A stretch of DNA of 64,000 nucleotides, taken from contig NC_092866.1 of assembly GCF_032062135.1 (NCBI RefSeq), positions 25,506,065-25,570,064 on the forward strand. Reading direction: 5' to 3'. The notes under the pieces are model-generated. The model worked only from the letters and a program-made list of their open reading frames with translations. It did not search any database and was not told where the DNA came from. The DNA comes from Pyxicephalus adspersus (Eukaryota > Chordata > Amphibia > Anura > Pyxicephalidae). Both the position numbers and the translations under genes were made by a program. Shown here piece by piece: positions 10,550 to 22,229 of the stretch; position 1 is the first letter of the stretch, and each line of letters starts with the position of its first letter.

Positions 10550-11870
10550 TTGTCTCTTAAATTTGAATTTTACCATGTGGAATTATCCTTTTTGAACATT
10601 TTACTTATTTGGAAGGTATTTTATGGATTGAGAATTAATAGATTTCCGTGATAGGATGGGGTATCATTTACTATGACACACAATCTGGATTGATATAATG
10701 CAGCTGGATATATGTATCAGCACATTTCAACACACTCATGATTGATAAATATGTTGTGACATTCTTATATGATTTTTGGGTTGTTACATTTTTGTATGAT
10801 TATCATGTTACGGTGTTACCATGTTGTCATGATCCAACATCACTAATATGTATATTATACTATGTTTTTCTCAAGATGTTCCTGACGGAAGTTGCATAGG
10901 TCACTTAGCGGCAACTCTATCACATCTATTGTGTGATACACCCTAATGTGAATGGATATCCTTTACAGGTATTTTTTTACCACCATTCAAAGTTCTCTTT
11001 ATTGTACTACCCTATACTACTTCGACCCTTATACTACCCCGACCTGAACGGGACACAGGACTGTAAGTATTATACTGGGCAGCTCAATCCGGGTGGTGGT
11101 GGGAGGGATTGGAAACTACTTGTCAGCTTGCCACACAGCTGGCAGCTCTACACTGGTGCAGTGGAAGTCCTGGGATGCCACCACTTCGAGGGGCAATGTG
11201 GGGGATCCTGAGATCTCCCACACTTCCGGGAGAGCAGCCATCTTTGGGATGCATGACCCCCCCCCCATCAAACTTGATCTTACAGCCCTTACTCAGCCCC
11301 TGATCACTACACAGAAACTTAAGCTGACTCGAACTGTTACACCTGGGGCAACTTTCTATCTTTTTCACCCCATAATAATTGTGGGGTAAGTTTCATTGTC
11401 TACCTCCTGATTTAAATGCATGTGTTCACTTTTTGGCAAAAAGTTTTCTCTAATGGCTAAACCCTGATACTTTATAAAGATATTTTAAATGGTGGGCCGA
11501 GGTTTTTTACATACCACCTTACTCTGTATGGATTACAGATTACAAATTCCCCACAAATATTTCCCTTTTTAATATCCAAAAATTAGTTCATTAGAAAACT
11601 TAGCACCCATGATGATTTCTTTAAGAACTTATATAACTATCACCAGCACTGGTGACACATCATTCTGCTGTAAATGTTCCCACTATATTTATACATTTAT
11701 CTATCCAGGGGTGTATGCAGGTATATATGTGCACATATTAATTAGTACATATATTTACACAAACCTTAGATAATCATTTTTCTCTTTAAATTATAATTAC
11801 CATCCCTATGCCCTAATCATAGATTCAGAATCAGATCTATCTATATCAGTAAAATTATGTCACTAGTTGC
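10550..11870. other. Unrecognised stretch upstream of the PLE
   Basis: Several overlapping short frames occur on both strands around 11090-11390 in a locally GC-richer patch with a C-run (about 11258). None resembles a known domain. It could be PLE 5' flank, but nothing directly shows this. Confidence 0.4.
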
Positions 11871-11879
11871 AAGCATACA

Positions 11880-12165
11880 ACAGCGTCTTTCCCTAACATC
11901 TGGACTGGAGGTCTGTTAGTGATGGGACTGTTACTAAAACATTGCACTGGGGGTATGTCACCAAGGTCTGCACCAGGGGTCTGTCACTGGAGGTTTGTCA
12001 TTAAGGTCTGCACTGAGGGGCTATAGTAGGATTTAGCAATGAGGTAAGAAAAAGAGGTCTATCACTAACGTATAAAGTGTGAAGTTGTCATTTTACTGGA
12101 GGTCGGCATTGGGGGTTTGCTAATGAGGTAGGTTCTGGGAGTCCGTCAATGAAGGAGTCTATGGC
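11880..12165. repeat. Degenerate minisatellite, GGTCTGTCACTGAG-like unit
   Basis: Variants of a roughly 20-25 bp unit recur in direct orientation: GGAGGTCTGTTAGTGATGGG, GGGGTATGTCACCAAGGTCT, GGGGTCTGTCACTGGAGGTT and GGTTTGTCATTAAGGTCTGC, then more divergent copies up to about 12150. The phrase CTGCACTGAGGGG or a similar one separates units. Confidence 0.6.
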
Positions 12166-12524
12166 TGACACTGTCCCACAAGGATTGTAGCAAATGTATA
12201 AACTAGATACTGTACAGCAACTTAGATATTTTTGGCATGCCATAATGCCCATTTTTATAGCTGTCCCTCCTTATGAAAATTTAAAAGTGATAAATATGAT
12301 TTCACTTTCAACTGTGTTGTATATTTTCCACACTATTCTGCACTATGCACTCCATAAATTCTTCTTTACTAAGCACTCCACTCTTCACAGTGTGCTGCAT
12401 GTTCTATACTGCACTCACTTTAATCTGACACTAAGGTGTATGTTGTATGCTTCACGCTGCAGCTCTCAGTAGTTATGCTGCACTGCACATTAGTCAGGTC
12501 TGTAAACCATTCTTTGCAGCATGT
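12166..12524. other. CACT/TGCA-rich degenerate sequence, no gene
   Basis: Repeated short words (CTGCACT, GCACTCC, CTGCAT) suggest an old simple or minisatellite tract. It appears to resume after the Tigger-like insertion (about 12985-13110: GTACACTGCTCCACTGTACA). Confidence 0.35.
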
Positions 12525-12959
12525 ATAGTAGTCTCCGGGTTACATGCGAGATAGGGACTGTAGGTTTGTTCTTAAGTTGAATTTGTATGTAAGTCGGAAC
12601 AGGTATATTATTTTATTAAATGCAATTAGGACATATGTTTGTCTCAACATAATATTAGACAGCATAGTGTCAGTTATTGTATAAAATCCTAATCACAAAA
12701 AAAAAAGCCATTCATTAACTTCTGGAGCAAGCTGTTCTTTGATATGCAAAAAGAAACAACTGCAGAGTTTGTCTTGGTCATTAAAGAGTTACAAGAGCTT
12801 GCCGAAGAGTTCAGTTTTAGCTGTGTTTAGCAAAATATTTCTACAATTCATGCAAACAGCCCCTCCAAGCCTCTGTCCTGCACAGGAGCAAGCAGGGAAG
12901 CCCCGTTCATATCTAGGAGTCGTCCGTATGTCGGATGTCCTTAGCCCTGGGACTACCTG
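12525..12959. mobile_element. Pogo/Tigger-like nonautonomous element, copy 2
   Basis: The left end (TAGTAGTCTCCGGGTTACAT) and right end (CCTGGGACTACCTG) are imperfect inverted repeats, with TA on both sides (GTA before, TATTATG after). It aligns along its length with copy 1 at 1982-2975 and lacks the mariner insertion, so it gives the pre-insertion state. Confidence 0.7.
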
Positions 12960-13861
12960 TATTATGTAATTTCCCACTCTATGCAGGGCTTAATAAACAG
13001 TACACTGCTCCACTGTACACTATAATGCACAGTAGTTCACTCTGTACATTGAGCTGTACTTTCATTAATGCTTACTGTATCCATCAGTACATTCCATACC
13101 GCACACATATTTTTTCTTGCATGCTTATTTTATTATATAGTATATATATTGTCCATTTTTTCCTATCAGACTCACCAGCCTGTAGTTTGCATTTGCTGTG
13201 ACAGACTGCTCTGTGCCCACATGGGCACCTTTTATCTAAAAAAAAAAAGTTGTAACAGTAAAAAGGATTCCTTTCTGCACAGACATTATTTACATAATCA
13301 AACCAGAAATATCCCAACAGATTTCAACTGCCTTGGAAAGACATATACATTGCAAAGTAAAAATGTATCTTGGAGTTTTTCACTCCCAGGGGTCCTTACT
13401 TCTAATTAAGAATCAAAACAATGTGTTCTTCTGCATAAATGCATATCAAATATTTGCTCGATGCAGTAAGGGGATGAATTGTAAATCTGGTGAAATCAAA
13501 GGAGAAAACATATTTGTAATTTCCAGAGAATTATAAATAGATGATTTTACATGCTTAATGAGATTACAGCAGAAGACTGCATACAATTGACATACTTTTT
13601 TATTTTTATTTCTAATTTTTTTAAGAATAACGTTATATTAAAGGTTTTTGGAATAGGAAAACAAAAAAACTGTTTAGTACAGATGGGTACTGTAAAATGC
13701 ATGCATAAGGTCTTATTGTATTTGATGGATCTATACACTATCCGTAGAACATGACATAGATGAATCAACTTTGCACTGAAGGTTCAAAATGCAAACCAGC
13801 TAGTCCTTCAGGAGATCTTACGTCAAAGGAAAAAATAGACAGCTCCACTCCCCTGATTGCT
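12960..13861. other. AT-rich stretch, nothing recognised
   Basis: Several overlapping 60-110 codon frames on both strands, none with a recognisable domain; treated as chance. Confidence 0.4.
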
Positions 13862-14340
13862 CATGCAGCCCTACCAGAACTGTAATATGTGTTCTTGGAT
13901 AGAGATTTTCTATCCAGGAACACAGGAGTCCCGCGGCTGTGCTTATGAATGAATGCAGCCATGGGAATCATCCTGTGATGAGTCACACTGACAGGAGGAG
14001 TACCGCGGCTGTGCTCATCAATGAATGCAGCCGTGGGAATCATCCTGTGATGATTGAAGCGTAATCAGGATTTTCCTTTCCTCAGCCAATCACAGAGCAC
14101 TAGAGGTGATGAATATGGAGACTTGTCTTCATTTAAACTCTAGTGCCCGGGGATCGCACACTAACCGGAGGATTCCCACAGCTGTGCTCATGAATGAATG
14201 CAGCCATGGGAATCATGCTTTAATTTTCTCGAACCTCAAATGGGTCGGCGAAATCGATTCAATGAAATTTTGTGGGTCCATGGGAAGTTCGAGAAAATTT
14301 TTGCGAGACTGGCAGAGGACTTCTCGCTCATCCCTATATT
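13862..14340. mobile_element. Family Q repeat, copy 2, with internal triplicated segment
   Basis: It contains the family hallmarks CTCTAGTGCCCGGGGATCGC (about 14138-14157) and, at its right end, CTTCTCGCTCATCCCTA, which mirrors the left end of copy 1 (GGGATGAGCTGATC). Three near-identical blocks with GCGGCTGTGCT...ATGAATGCAGCC...GGGAATCAT lie at about 13932-13975, 14004-14048 and 14170-14216. Palindromes are common throughout. Confidence 0.5.
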
Positions 14341-14354
14341 TAACATTACAAAAT

Positions 14355-14433
14355 GGGACCAGACAGGTATGTTTATTTTCCTTCAGAAAGGGATATTACC
14401 TGTCCCTTCTGCAAAAAAAGGACCTACCTGGTC
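14355..14433. repeat. Short fold-back hairpin (MITE-like)
   Basis: The left arm GGACCAGACAGGT...CTTCAGAAAGGG pairs imperfectly with the right arm CCCTTCTGC...GGACCTACCTGGTC. A related hairpin (AATCAGGCAAG...GAACCTGCCTGGTT) occurs at about 30032-30083, suggesting a small family. Confidence 0.45.
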
Positions 14434-14699
14434 ACAGTTTTTTAATTTCAAGATGCACCAATTAATGACAGATCACGTCCCCCATTTTAGAATGGCTATT
14501 TTAAATATGCAGAGCAAATGCAGGAGCTATTGGAAAAAGCTTATCCAGTCTTCCTACCAGGAACAGAGCAAACACTTCTTAGTAAATTTGGCTGCTGCTC
14601 TAGTCACTTCAGGCCTAAGACCACTTGATAAAATAACACCGGTGAACGCATTTTTTGTAGAGTTAGATCTTATAGATCTTGTAGATCTCATGTGGAATG

Positions 14700-15745
14700 T
14701 TTGGATCTTGGAGACCAATTCCTTTCCACCCAATGCCTCTCACGAGCTCTGCTGTCCCACATGCACAGATAACAGGGATACTTGGTGTATCCGCATTGCT
14801 GATCAAGAAGAAAGCATACCATTTTTAAGGTTAACACCCAATTGTTTTGGTGATATTGCAACAACTCAATGACTCTCTTTATGTCTGCATATTCTTCACA
14901 AAGAGAAACTGAATGGCCAATTGGGACTGACCCAAATATATTGCCATTGTGAAGGAGGACACACTTTAAACTCTGCTTTGAGCTATCGATTAATATTCAC
15001 CATTCAGTTGAGTTAAAGATTGGAATTTCCAATTCCCCCATTAAACTAGGTATGTTATGGCAATACACAAAGCCACTGTCAGTTCTAAAGTACTGCAGAA
15101 ATGCAATTTCTCTGATTGGAAAGTACGATACCGTTCCTTTTTCAAGTAAGTTTTTCTCACGCAGTCTTGATGCTAGGAGTTCTGAAGCCTCCCAAATCAC
15201 ATGCCAAATCACGCAATTCATGCTGATCAAATCCCTTACAGTGTCCTCTTAAATTTCAAACTCTTTATCATTGTTATCACCTAGTTCATCACCATAATCA
15301 TGTTCTTCAAGAGAGGGTAGTGTAATGGAAACCGGCACTGGGATATCATCTGAATGAGCCACTGGGCGTATAGCCCATGGAAGACTTGGATACTCTATGT
15401 AACATTTATTTTTCTTGTTATATCCTTAAGTTTTCACTATAAAAAGTACCAGTCACTGAAATGATCTCCTGGCTCTCATCAAACCATAGGAATACCAAAT
15501 GGCATCTTCTCACGTGTTCCCTTTGTACACATCTGTAAAGCCTCGACACACTGTTTGCACACCTTATGAGGGGCCCAAGACTTATCTTGATCACCAAGTT
15601 TAACTTTGAAATAAGCCAAACAGGCTTGCTCTACAAATGTGCTGATTTTCGCCCTTTAACTGGGAATGGTGAAATTGCCACAGATATAACAAAATGAATC
15701 AGGGTTGTTTTAGCACTTACGACGAGACACAGCAGAGCCAGAGAT
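14700..15745 (-). pseudogene. Decayed coding region of an uncharacterised repeat-borne protein family
   Basis: Read on the minus strand from 15745 downwards, the frames shift but keep protein-like blocks in order. First (about 15620-15740) is a cysteine cluster, KC-NNPDSFCYICGNFTIPS. Next (about 15480-15620) come FVEQACLAYFKV, KLGDQDKSWAPHKVCKQCVE and TKGTREKMPFGIPMV. Then IRPVAHSDDIPVPV follows (about 15340-15375). The frame 14997-15230 contains ASELLASRLREKNLLEKGTV and SGFVYCHNIPSLM. After a frame break come LIDSSKQSLKCVLLHNGN and GYTKYPCYLCMWDSRARERH (about 14720-14800). I associate these blocks with a protein family seen in many animal genomes, but I know no function for it. A pyrimidine tract ending TTTCTTTCAG lies just upstream on the minus strand, a plausible splice acceptor. 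Stops after IPMV and elsewhere show it is not functional. Confidence 0.6.
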
Positions 15746-16010
15746 GATCTGAAAGAAACAAAATACCTGTGTAAGTGTAAAAATACATTTTGCTTATTCA
15801 CTACGTAGAGCAGCGCACAACCTCTGACCACACTGTCTAGCATGTAAATGAATAGCCTATACAAATCCACACTACAGTAATCGCATTATTATAAGCAGTA
15901 GAGAAAAAAACTGACATGATAGAAGAAAACTAACGGCACTTTCAGAATCAGCATACCTATTTTAGTGTAAATAAGCTTAAAAATGAAAGACAACAAAAAA
16001 ATTGTTCCCC

Positions 16011-16106
16011 ACTGTAGTTTCCATATTTTTATTTGCTCTGATCTGTGACAACAGATTATAATCAGTTGTCACAGCTCAAAGTAGGTAAAAATATGGAAAC
16101 TACAGT
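16011..16106. repeat. Compact 96-bp near-perfect hairpin
   Basis: The left arm ACTGTAGTTTCCATATTTTT...CTGTGACAAC and right arm GTTGTCACAG...AAAAATATGGAAACTACAGT pair over about 42 bases with a few mismatches, around a 12-base loop (AGATTATAATCA). It could be a minimal fold-back MITE or a microRNA-precursor-like structure. No target duplication was identified. Confidence 0.7.
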
Positions 16107-19100
16107 AAATAAGAATAGATTGCTTCTCTTGTATGCAAACTAATTGTGCAAACATCCACAGACAAATAAGTGCTGCCAGTATAAGACGCATGTAACCTGT
16201 AGGACACATTTTGAATACAAAGGTTCAATTTATGTCCAATTTGTAAATCCAACAAAACTCTTTCTTTGAGGGCATGTCCAGTAAATTACCAATTCTTTTC
16301 AATACTTCAATATGTGGAGTAATAGCAAATTGTTAAAACAAGACCTTATCATAATAATTAGTGCCGTGTGGTAGAACTAAAAGATGTTTTGCAATTTGCC
16401 AAACATTCAAAAGCATAGAGATCCCGTAAAGGAAGGGCTCTGACCTTGAACGCTGACCATTCTTTATTGTACTGTAACACTATACAGCAGCAGCCAGTCT
16501 TCCATCTTTCATCCTTTGGAATTGAAAAACTGAAAAATACACAGCCCTAACCATTACCATGTCTATCTCATCTATCCGAAACTGCTGCCTTATATTCTGG
16601 TGAACACACCCACCTTTAGGGACTTTATGGTCTATACCATTCAACAGTAAAATGCTCAATAACCATCTCCTCGCTACATAATCATGTGACCAAGAATACA
16701 CAATATCCCATTCACCGCAGTATGCAGGAATTGTACTGCAGTAAGAATGATCATGGACATTGTGTATTCCTTATGGTAGAATATTAATGGTGACTGAACA
16801 GCAAGCTACAAAAAGTAAAGGTAGACCTCCAATATGTGGCACCCCTAGGTGTTTTAACAAATTTACTCAATTTTCTTTCTCCTATACTGTATTATCCTAA
16901 CCTTATTCCACTCTGTCCTCTACTGAGTGGTGGTACTGCTGTTGTCACTGTTGATTCTGTATTTCTTTCCACTGCAGCACCTTCAATAATTCTGATTTCT
17001 AAATTCTGAATTTCTTCATCTCATGTAAACCCACTACCATTTCATCTCCCTCCTCAAATCAACCTATAGATTTATCTCTGTCTTATGAAAAGCCCTCCCC
17101 CAAGGCCTTTTGCCCTTGCTTTGAAACACCACTAATTCTTTATGGAAGACCCCCTCACAGATGAGGTTTTCTGCCTCTAGAAGACCTTCTAGAAGACCAA
17201 ACACCCATTTTTAGGAAGACCACAAAGTCTTCTGCCTTTGCACTAAGGCCTGCCTATTTTGTTCATATATGTGTTTTTAGTTTAGCATTAGGAGTGGCTG
17301 AATTTCTGTAGGTTCTCCCTTCTGGTGGGGCTACAAATACACATGGGCTCATGCAATGGGTATAGGTGTTTTATTGGAAAAAAAGCAATCAGCAGGAGGG
17401 AGAAATGGAGTGCAGAATATTAGAATAGTTAGCTCGTGATCTGAAGTACAAGGAACCCCACAAAGGGTGCCAATAGGTCTTTTGCTACTGTCATCCTCTA
17501 GACAAGGCAACAGGCAAATTCCCAGTCCTATGTTTCCTCTGTGGAAAATAGATCATAGTGATCCTCCAGTTGGAGTGTAACAACTTAGTCCTGAATATTA
17601 TAGCACTTGGCGGGTCCCTGTCTTATCATAGGCTCACATGGGATTCACTTCCCCAACAGACACCTTGACGGACCTCTGGGCCCCTTGAGCTATTTTAGGC
17701 CCACCCACTCAAGATTCAGGCTTGAAAGACAAAGGCTACTTTTCCATGACAGACTACTTTCCCTACCTTATCCTCTCATTTCCCTGATATTTATCGTTGT
17801 TTAATAACCCACCACACTGAGTGCCAATTCCAGTGTTTGGGTGCAAGATAACATCTCTCCCCTGTGATTGGTTCCCCTGTTTACTATGACCAGGAAACCT
17901 ACCTAGCAAAAGGAGGGGGCAAACAATCACTGTGATAAGACAATCTGATATATATCAGATATATGTTAAGGATTAATGAGTTTTATCAAAACTATGAAAT
18001 TTTGACCTACCTTTAGGTTTATTGTACAACTAAAACAATTTATTTTGAACAAACAAGCTGTTGCAACCTTTAACTGGCAGCCTTTTGCTGAAACTTTTGT
18101 CTTTTTCCTTCTACCAACCATGCACTGCTCTATGATAGATTGATAACAAATGGCCTCACACACGAAGTCAGCACCCTTTAACAGCAATAGAAAGTCGTAA
18201 GGTAAAGGCACTTGTAATTCACATACATTTTTACACATTTGCTCTAACCAGTGCTCCATAGCACCTACATGCTAAGCCAGCCAGCAAAAAGCAGCCATGT
18301 TTACCAAGTCTACATACAAGTCCAGCTGCAAGATGGTTACCACAAAATACCAAAGTACAATTTCACACTACAGTACCAAAAATAATGCAGTACTAAATCA
18401 TACTACAATACCAAAAAAGTCTACAGTACAAAATAATAACACAGTATCCCACCCTCTAAATCTCGGAGGAATACAAGATGTCAGATCAAACCCTAAACAG
18501 CGCCAAATATTCCAGCTACTAATGAAAGAGAGGAGGAGCAGGATGAATAAAGTCAGATAGGATGCCAATAAAAAAAATAGATGGACCACTGGTTACTTAG
18601 AATGGGAAGAATGCAACACAGAAGACTTCAGGACATGTCATGCCAAACAGGAAACTGTCACCTAGAAAACCCACACTTCTAGAGAGCACCCAAGACGCTG
18701 AGTGATCACATGACCCCTTATACAGGCATATCCCGTACATTGACAGTCAATTATTGGCTTTAGCAGCCACTTCCTAAATCTTCCATGCAGCTCTTCCTTC
18801 TATGCAACTGAATCCTTTGGGGTTCTCACAAAACCCTAGGGTTCCACAGAACACCTGGTTGAGAAAACCTTCTCTAAGGGTTAAATCAGTATGTTTATTA
18901 TTAACATGTAGTCACATCCTTTTAACACCGGAAATGTTAAATATATGTTCACTATTTGTTTTAGAGCACAAATACCAATCCACTTCTATTGTATTTTGCA
19001 GGTCAGTGACCAAACAAACCTATGTTTGTATGCTTCATATTATATTTTGCATAGTGGAGGAGTTTGAAAATGTATTGCAATAAATGCAAAGCAGGAGTCC

Positions 19101-20973
19101 CCATTTTATGCATAAGTTTCCTACAAATATGAATAGAGGTGTGCAGAGGATTCAGTATCTCAAGTGCCAAAAAAACTCTGATTTACGCTAGGGCAATATG
19201 ATTCACACATTAACCCAAGCTGGCACTTCTTTTAGGAAATGTGACACTCATTTCTTTTGAAGCGTGCTTTGTTTCTTGCAAATACTAGAAACCCATCCAA
19301 GGCATTATTATTTTCTTTAAGAATGACTACTTGGGGTGCTGTTGCTGAAGTTACATTGAAAACAAATTATTTCATAAAAATTGACATTTAGAACATATTA
19401 TGTATCGCCAACAAACAGTTTAATAAAAAAAAATGATTGGTGGAGGGAAATTAGAGCAGAACCCAAGAATACTGGTTTTTGCCTGTACCAAGCAATAATG
19501 CCATGCCAGGCATTTGATGTTTGAAACTATAAAAAAAATGTTACGTTTTTTTGCACCAGTGACGTTTTTGATTTCTTCTCATTGTATGGGATTCTACTTA
19601 AACGCTACCTAAATATTTAAGGTGTTTCCACACATTAGAACTACCATTGAGCTTTGCCAGATGGCCATGGAAGGTCAAAACAAAGCAGAATCTATTATTC
19701 AACAATAAAAACCCATACCATGCCCATAACGTCAAATATAAAGTCAAAAATAATGTTTTTTTGTAGAAGAATAGATCATAAAATAGTATGATGTGTGTGG
19801 TACTGAAAATACAACAATTTTTGTTGGATTTTTTACTAGAAAATACCCCGTAAAAGCTGAAAATAGGAATGATCCAATCAAGATGAATGAAAGGTATGGG
19901 TCATGAAAACGTTGAGAAAATGTAAATGCTAAAGCCCTGGTTTAGTTGCTGCACAAACAAGAGAGATTTTATATTTGCTTTGCTTTTTACCTTACCCAGA
20001 ATGAAAGTGAATGAACTGTTTTAACAATGGTGTGTTCAGAATATATTACTGATTAGAATTTTTTATTTAAAAAGCTATAAAATGGCAAAAGACTTAATAG
20101 TACTCCCCATTGTCCGCCATTATTCTTAGGTCTTCCTGATAAGAAAATCACTAAATACATTTCAAGAAAATAGCTTCTTAGAATTTCCTTTCAGCTCTGT
20201 TGCTATAAGAAGTTCTGCAGGCTTTTTTCACCAAAGTCTTGATTGTGGCTTCAAGCGTGCAGACTGATCATCACTGCAGCAAAGCCACTTTCTGTCCTTT
20301 TGTTGAAATGTACCCAAGTGTAAAATCGGTGAACAAACAACAAAAGAAAGATGGGTCTTCTGAGCAGAGGAGAGCCAGAATAAATTTCCTATGGTTTTTG
20401 AGCCCATTGTCTAGGGATAGTTTAAAGCAAGTGATTGGATTAAGGTCAGAAAGGATGTGACAAGCGCACTGCTATTGGAAAATAATTACATTTATCAATT
20501 CTACAAAACTCTTTACACTTTACAAGAGAAAAGTCTCAAAGTAGGGCTCCCTCCATTAAAAAACAGAAAGAAATGGTTTTACATAAAGGTAATATATTGA
20601 TGAATAAACCATAAAAAGTAAGTAGGAAAAAAAGCTTGGTTTACACACATGGGTATTAAAAAATAATTGGTAAATTTAAGCTGTTACAGAAGAAAAAATC
20701 AAATTTATGGAAAATGTTCTTTTTTATATAAAAAAAATCTGCATTCTTAAGGGAAAGAATGGGTGGAATAAGTAAATATTAACAGTGGCACAACACAGGG
20801 ATCAACATTGAGCCTAGTTCTTATCAATATAACTAACAATAATGTAGTACATTAAAAAAAATCCCTTTTTTGCGAAAGATACAAAATTATAAGTAAAGTG
20901 TAATAGATGGATATAACAGAAGGACCTTGATAATGGCAACCTTGACTATCTGCATAAAGCACATATTTTTTCC
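16107..20973. other. Long stretch without recognised genes
   Basis: No domain was recognised in the short frames on either strand. Weak repeat traces include AGAAGACC words at about 17143-17232, a CAGTAC/ACTACA-rich run at about 18335-18445, and an old repeat-like phrase TTTGGGGTTCTCACAAAACC at 18817. This may be partly unique sequence. Confidence 0.4.
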
Positions 20974-21168
20974 CTGAGCCTGATTTATTAAAAGAGTGGA
21001 GATGATTCACTTTTATCAGTGAAGCTGAATGATCCAGCAAACCTTGAATAGGTTGAGCAAATTATTTCAATCCTGGACCAGATCTATTCCAGGTTTGCTG
21101 GATTACCCAGCTTTACTGATGAAAGTATATCCTCTCCAGTCTTGGCGAGCTTTAATAAATCAGGCCCA
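20974..21168. mobile_element. Palindromic MITE (TGATTTATTAAA family), copy 1
   Basis: The left end GCCTGATTTATTAAA and right end TTTAATAAATCAGGC are inverted repeats. The pairing continues inward (ATCAGTGAAGCTGAATGATC with GATTACCCAGCTTTACTGAT). A second copy is at 51539-51763, and a fragment with GAGTTAATAAAGCTCTC starts at 21237. Confidence 0.75.
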
Positions 21169-22229
21169 TATTGTTTGCATAGGTTTCCTCCCAAAAACAC
21201 ACTAGTAGGTTGATTGGTCCCTCCAATATTGGGCATGAGTTAATAAAGCTCTCTAAGGCTGGAGAAAGTACACACAATTAAAATGATTTTTTGACATCAC
21301 ATAAAAAGGGGTTCAACAACTAAAGGGGTGGGCAACAAAACCAATAAAGTAAGTGGAACTTGAAAAAAATGGAAATGTTCAGTTTACAAACAAGAAATCC
21401 TAAAAATCAATTATTATGGTATTTATATTTGCAACAGGGGTCTATACATAGTATGTAACAAAATTACAAGGGGCAGTTGTGTATGGGATTATGATTGTGC
21501 CTAAATAAATGAGAAGTTAAGCTGTGGGATAATTCACTACATTTTGTGTATCCTCCTTTTACTGAACATAACCTGAATCAGATGTGAAAAGTTGAAAATG
21601 CATAAATCCTAGAACGAGGGTATATTATGGGTTGTTGTAAATTTAAGTAAGCAACATTAGAAAAATATCTAGTTTCCTACATCTTTTTTTACATCTTTTT
21701 TTTCAGAATCTTAAAAAAAACTGTCACAAATCAACATTTACCTTTAGGTAAAGATTAAATCTCTACTCTTCCTATTGCAAATGTCTTAGCTGTAATAAAA
21801 TAGTTTACTTCTAAATTATGTGTGGTATATGTAATTTATTTCTACATATACACGAAAAAGACTTCCCCAGCAGGTAGTGCGGATATCTGTAAAATGAGAA
21901 AAGAGGGGAGAGGATAAATGTAATCTATGTGCCACTCTCATTTTAAAAGTAAGTACTGACATTTTCCTACTTGCATTTTCATCTTTCGACATGCAAGCTA
22001 CATTGTCACCGGTCCAAGTAGTGAGCTTCTCAATACACCATGACCACATCTAAGGACATGAAATGATGAGAAAGAATTTGGCATGGATGAGGGTGAATTG
22101 CTGCATTTCCAGTGGGATGAGTACAATGTGATTGTTTTAATAAAAAGGACTCTTTTAAAGAGGATTTTCTTGTAATTTCTCTATCAAAGTTGCTTAACTA
22201 GAGAAAATACATAAAACAATATTGGGCTA
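21169..22229. other. AT-rich stretch, nothing recognised beyond a MITE fragment
   Basis: A partial copy of the neighbouring MITE lies at about 21237-21275. Otherwise no coding signal. Confidence 0.4.

Noticed and set aside
14198..14872. 224-codon plus-strand open frame, the longest in the window
   Set aside because: It lies antisense to a minus-strand protein remnant with recognisable blocks (for example YTKYPCYLCMWDSRA) and begins inside a family Q repeat, so it is a shadow frame.
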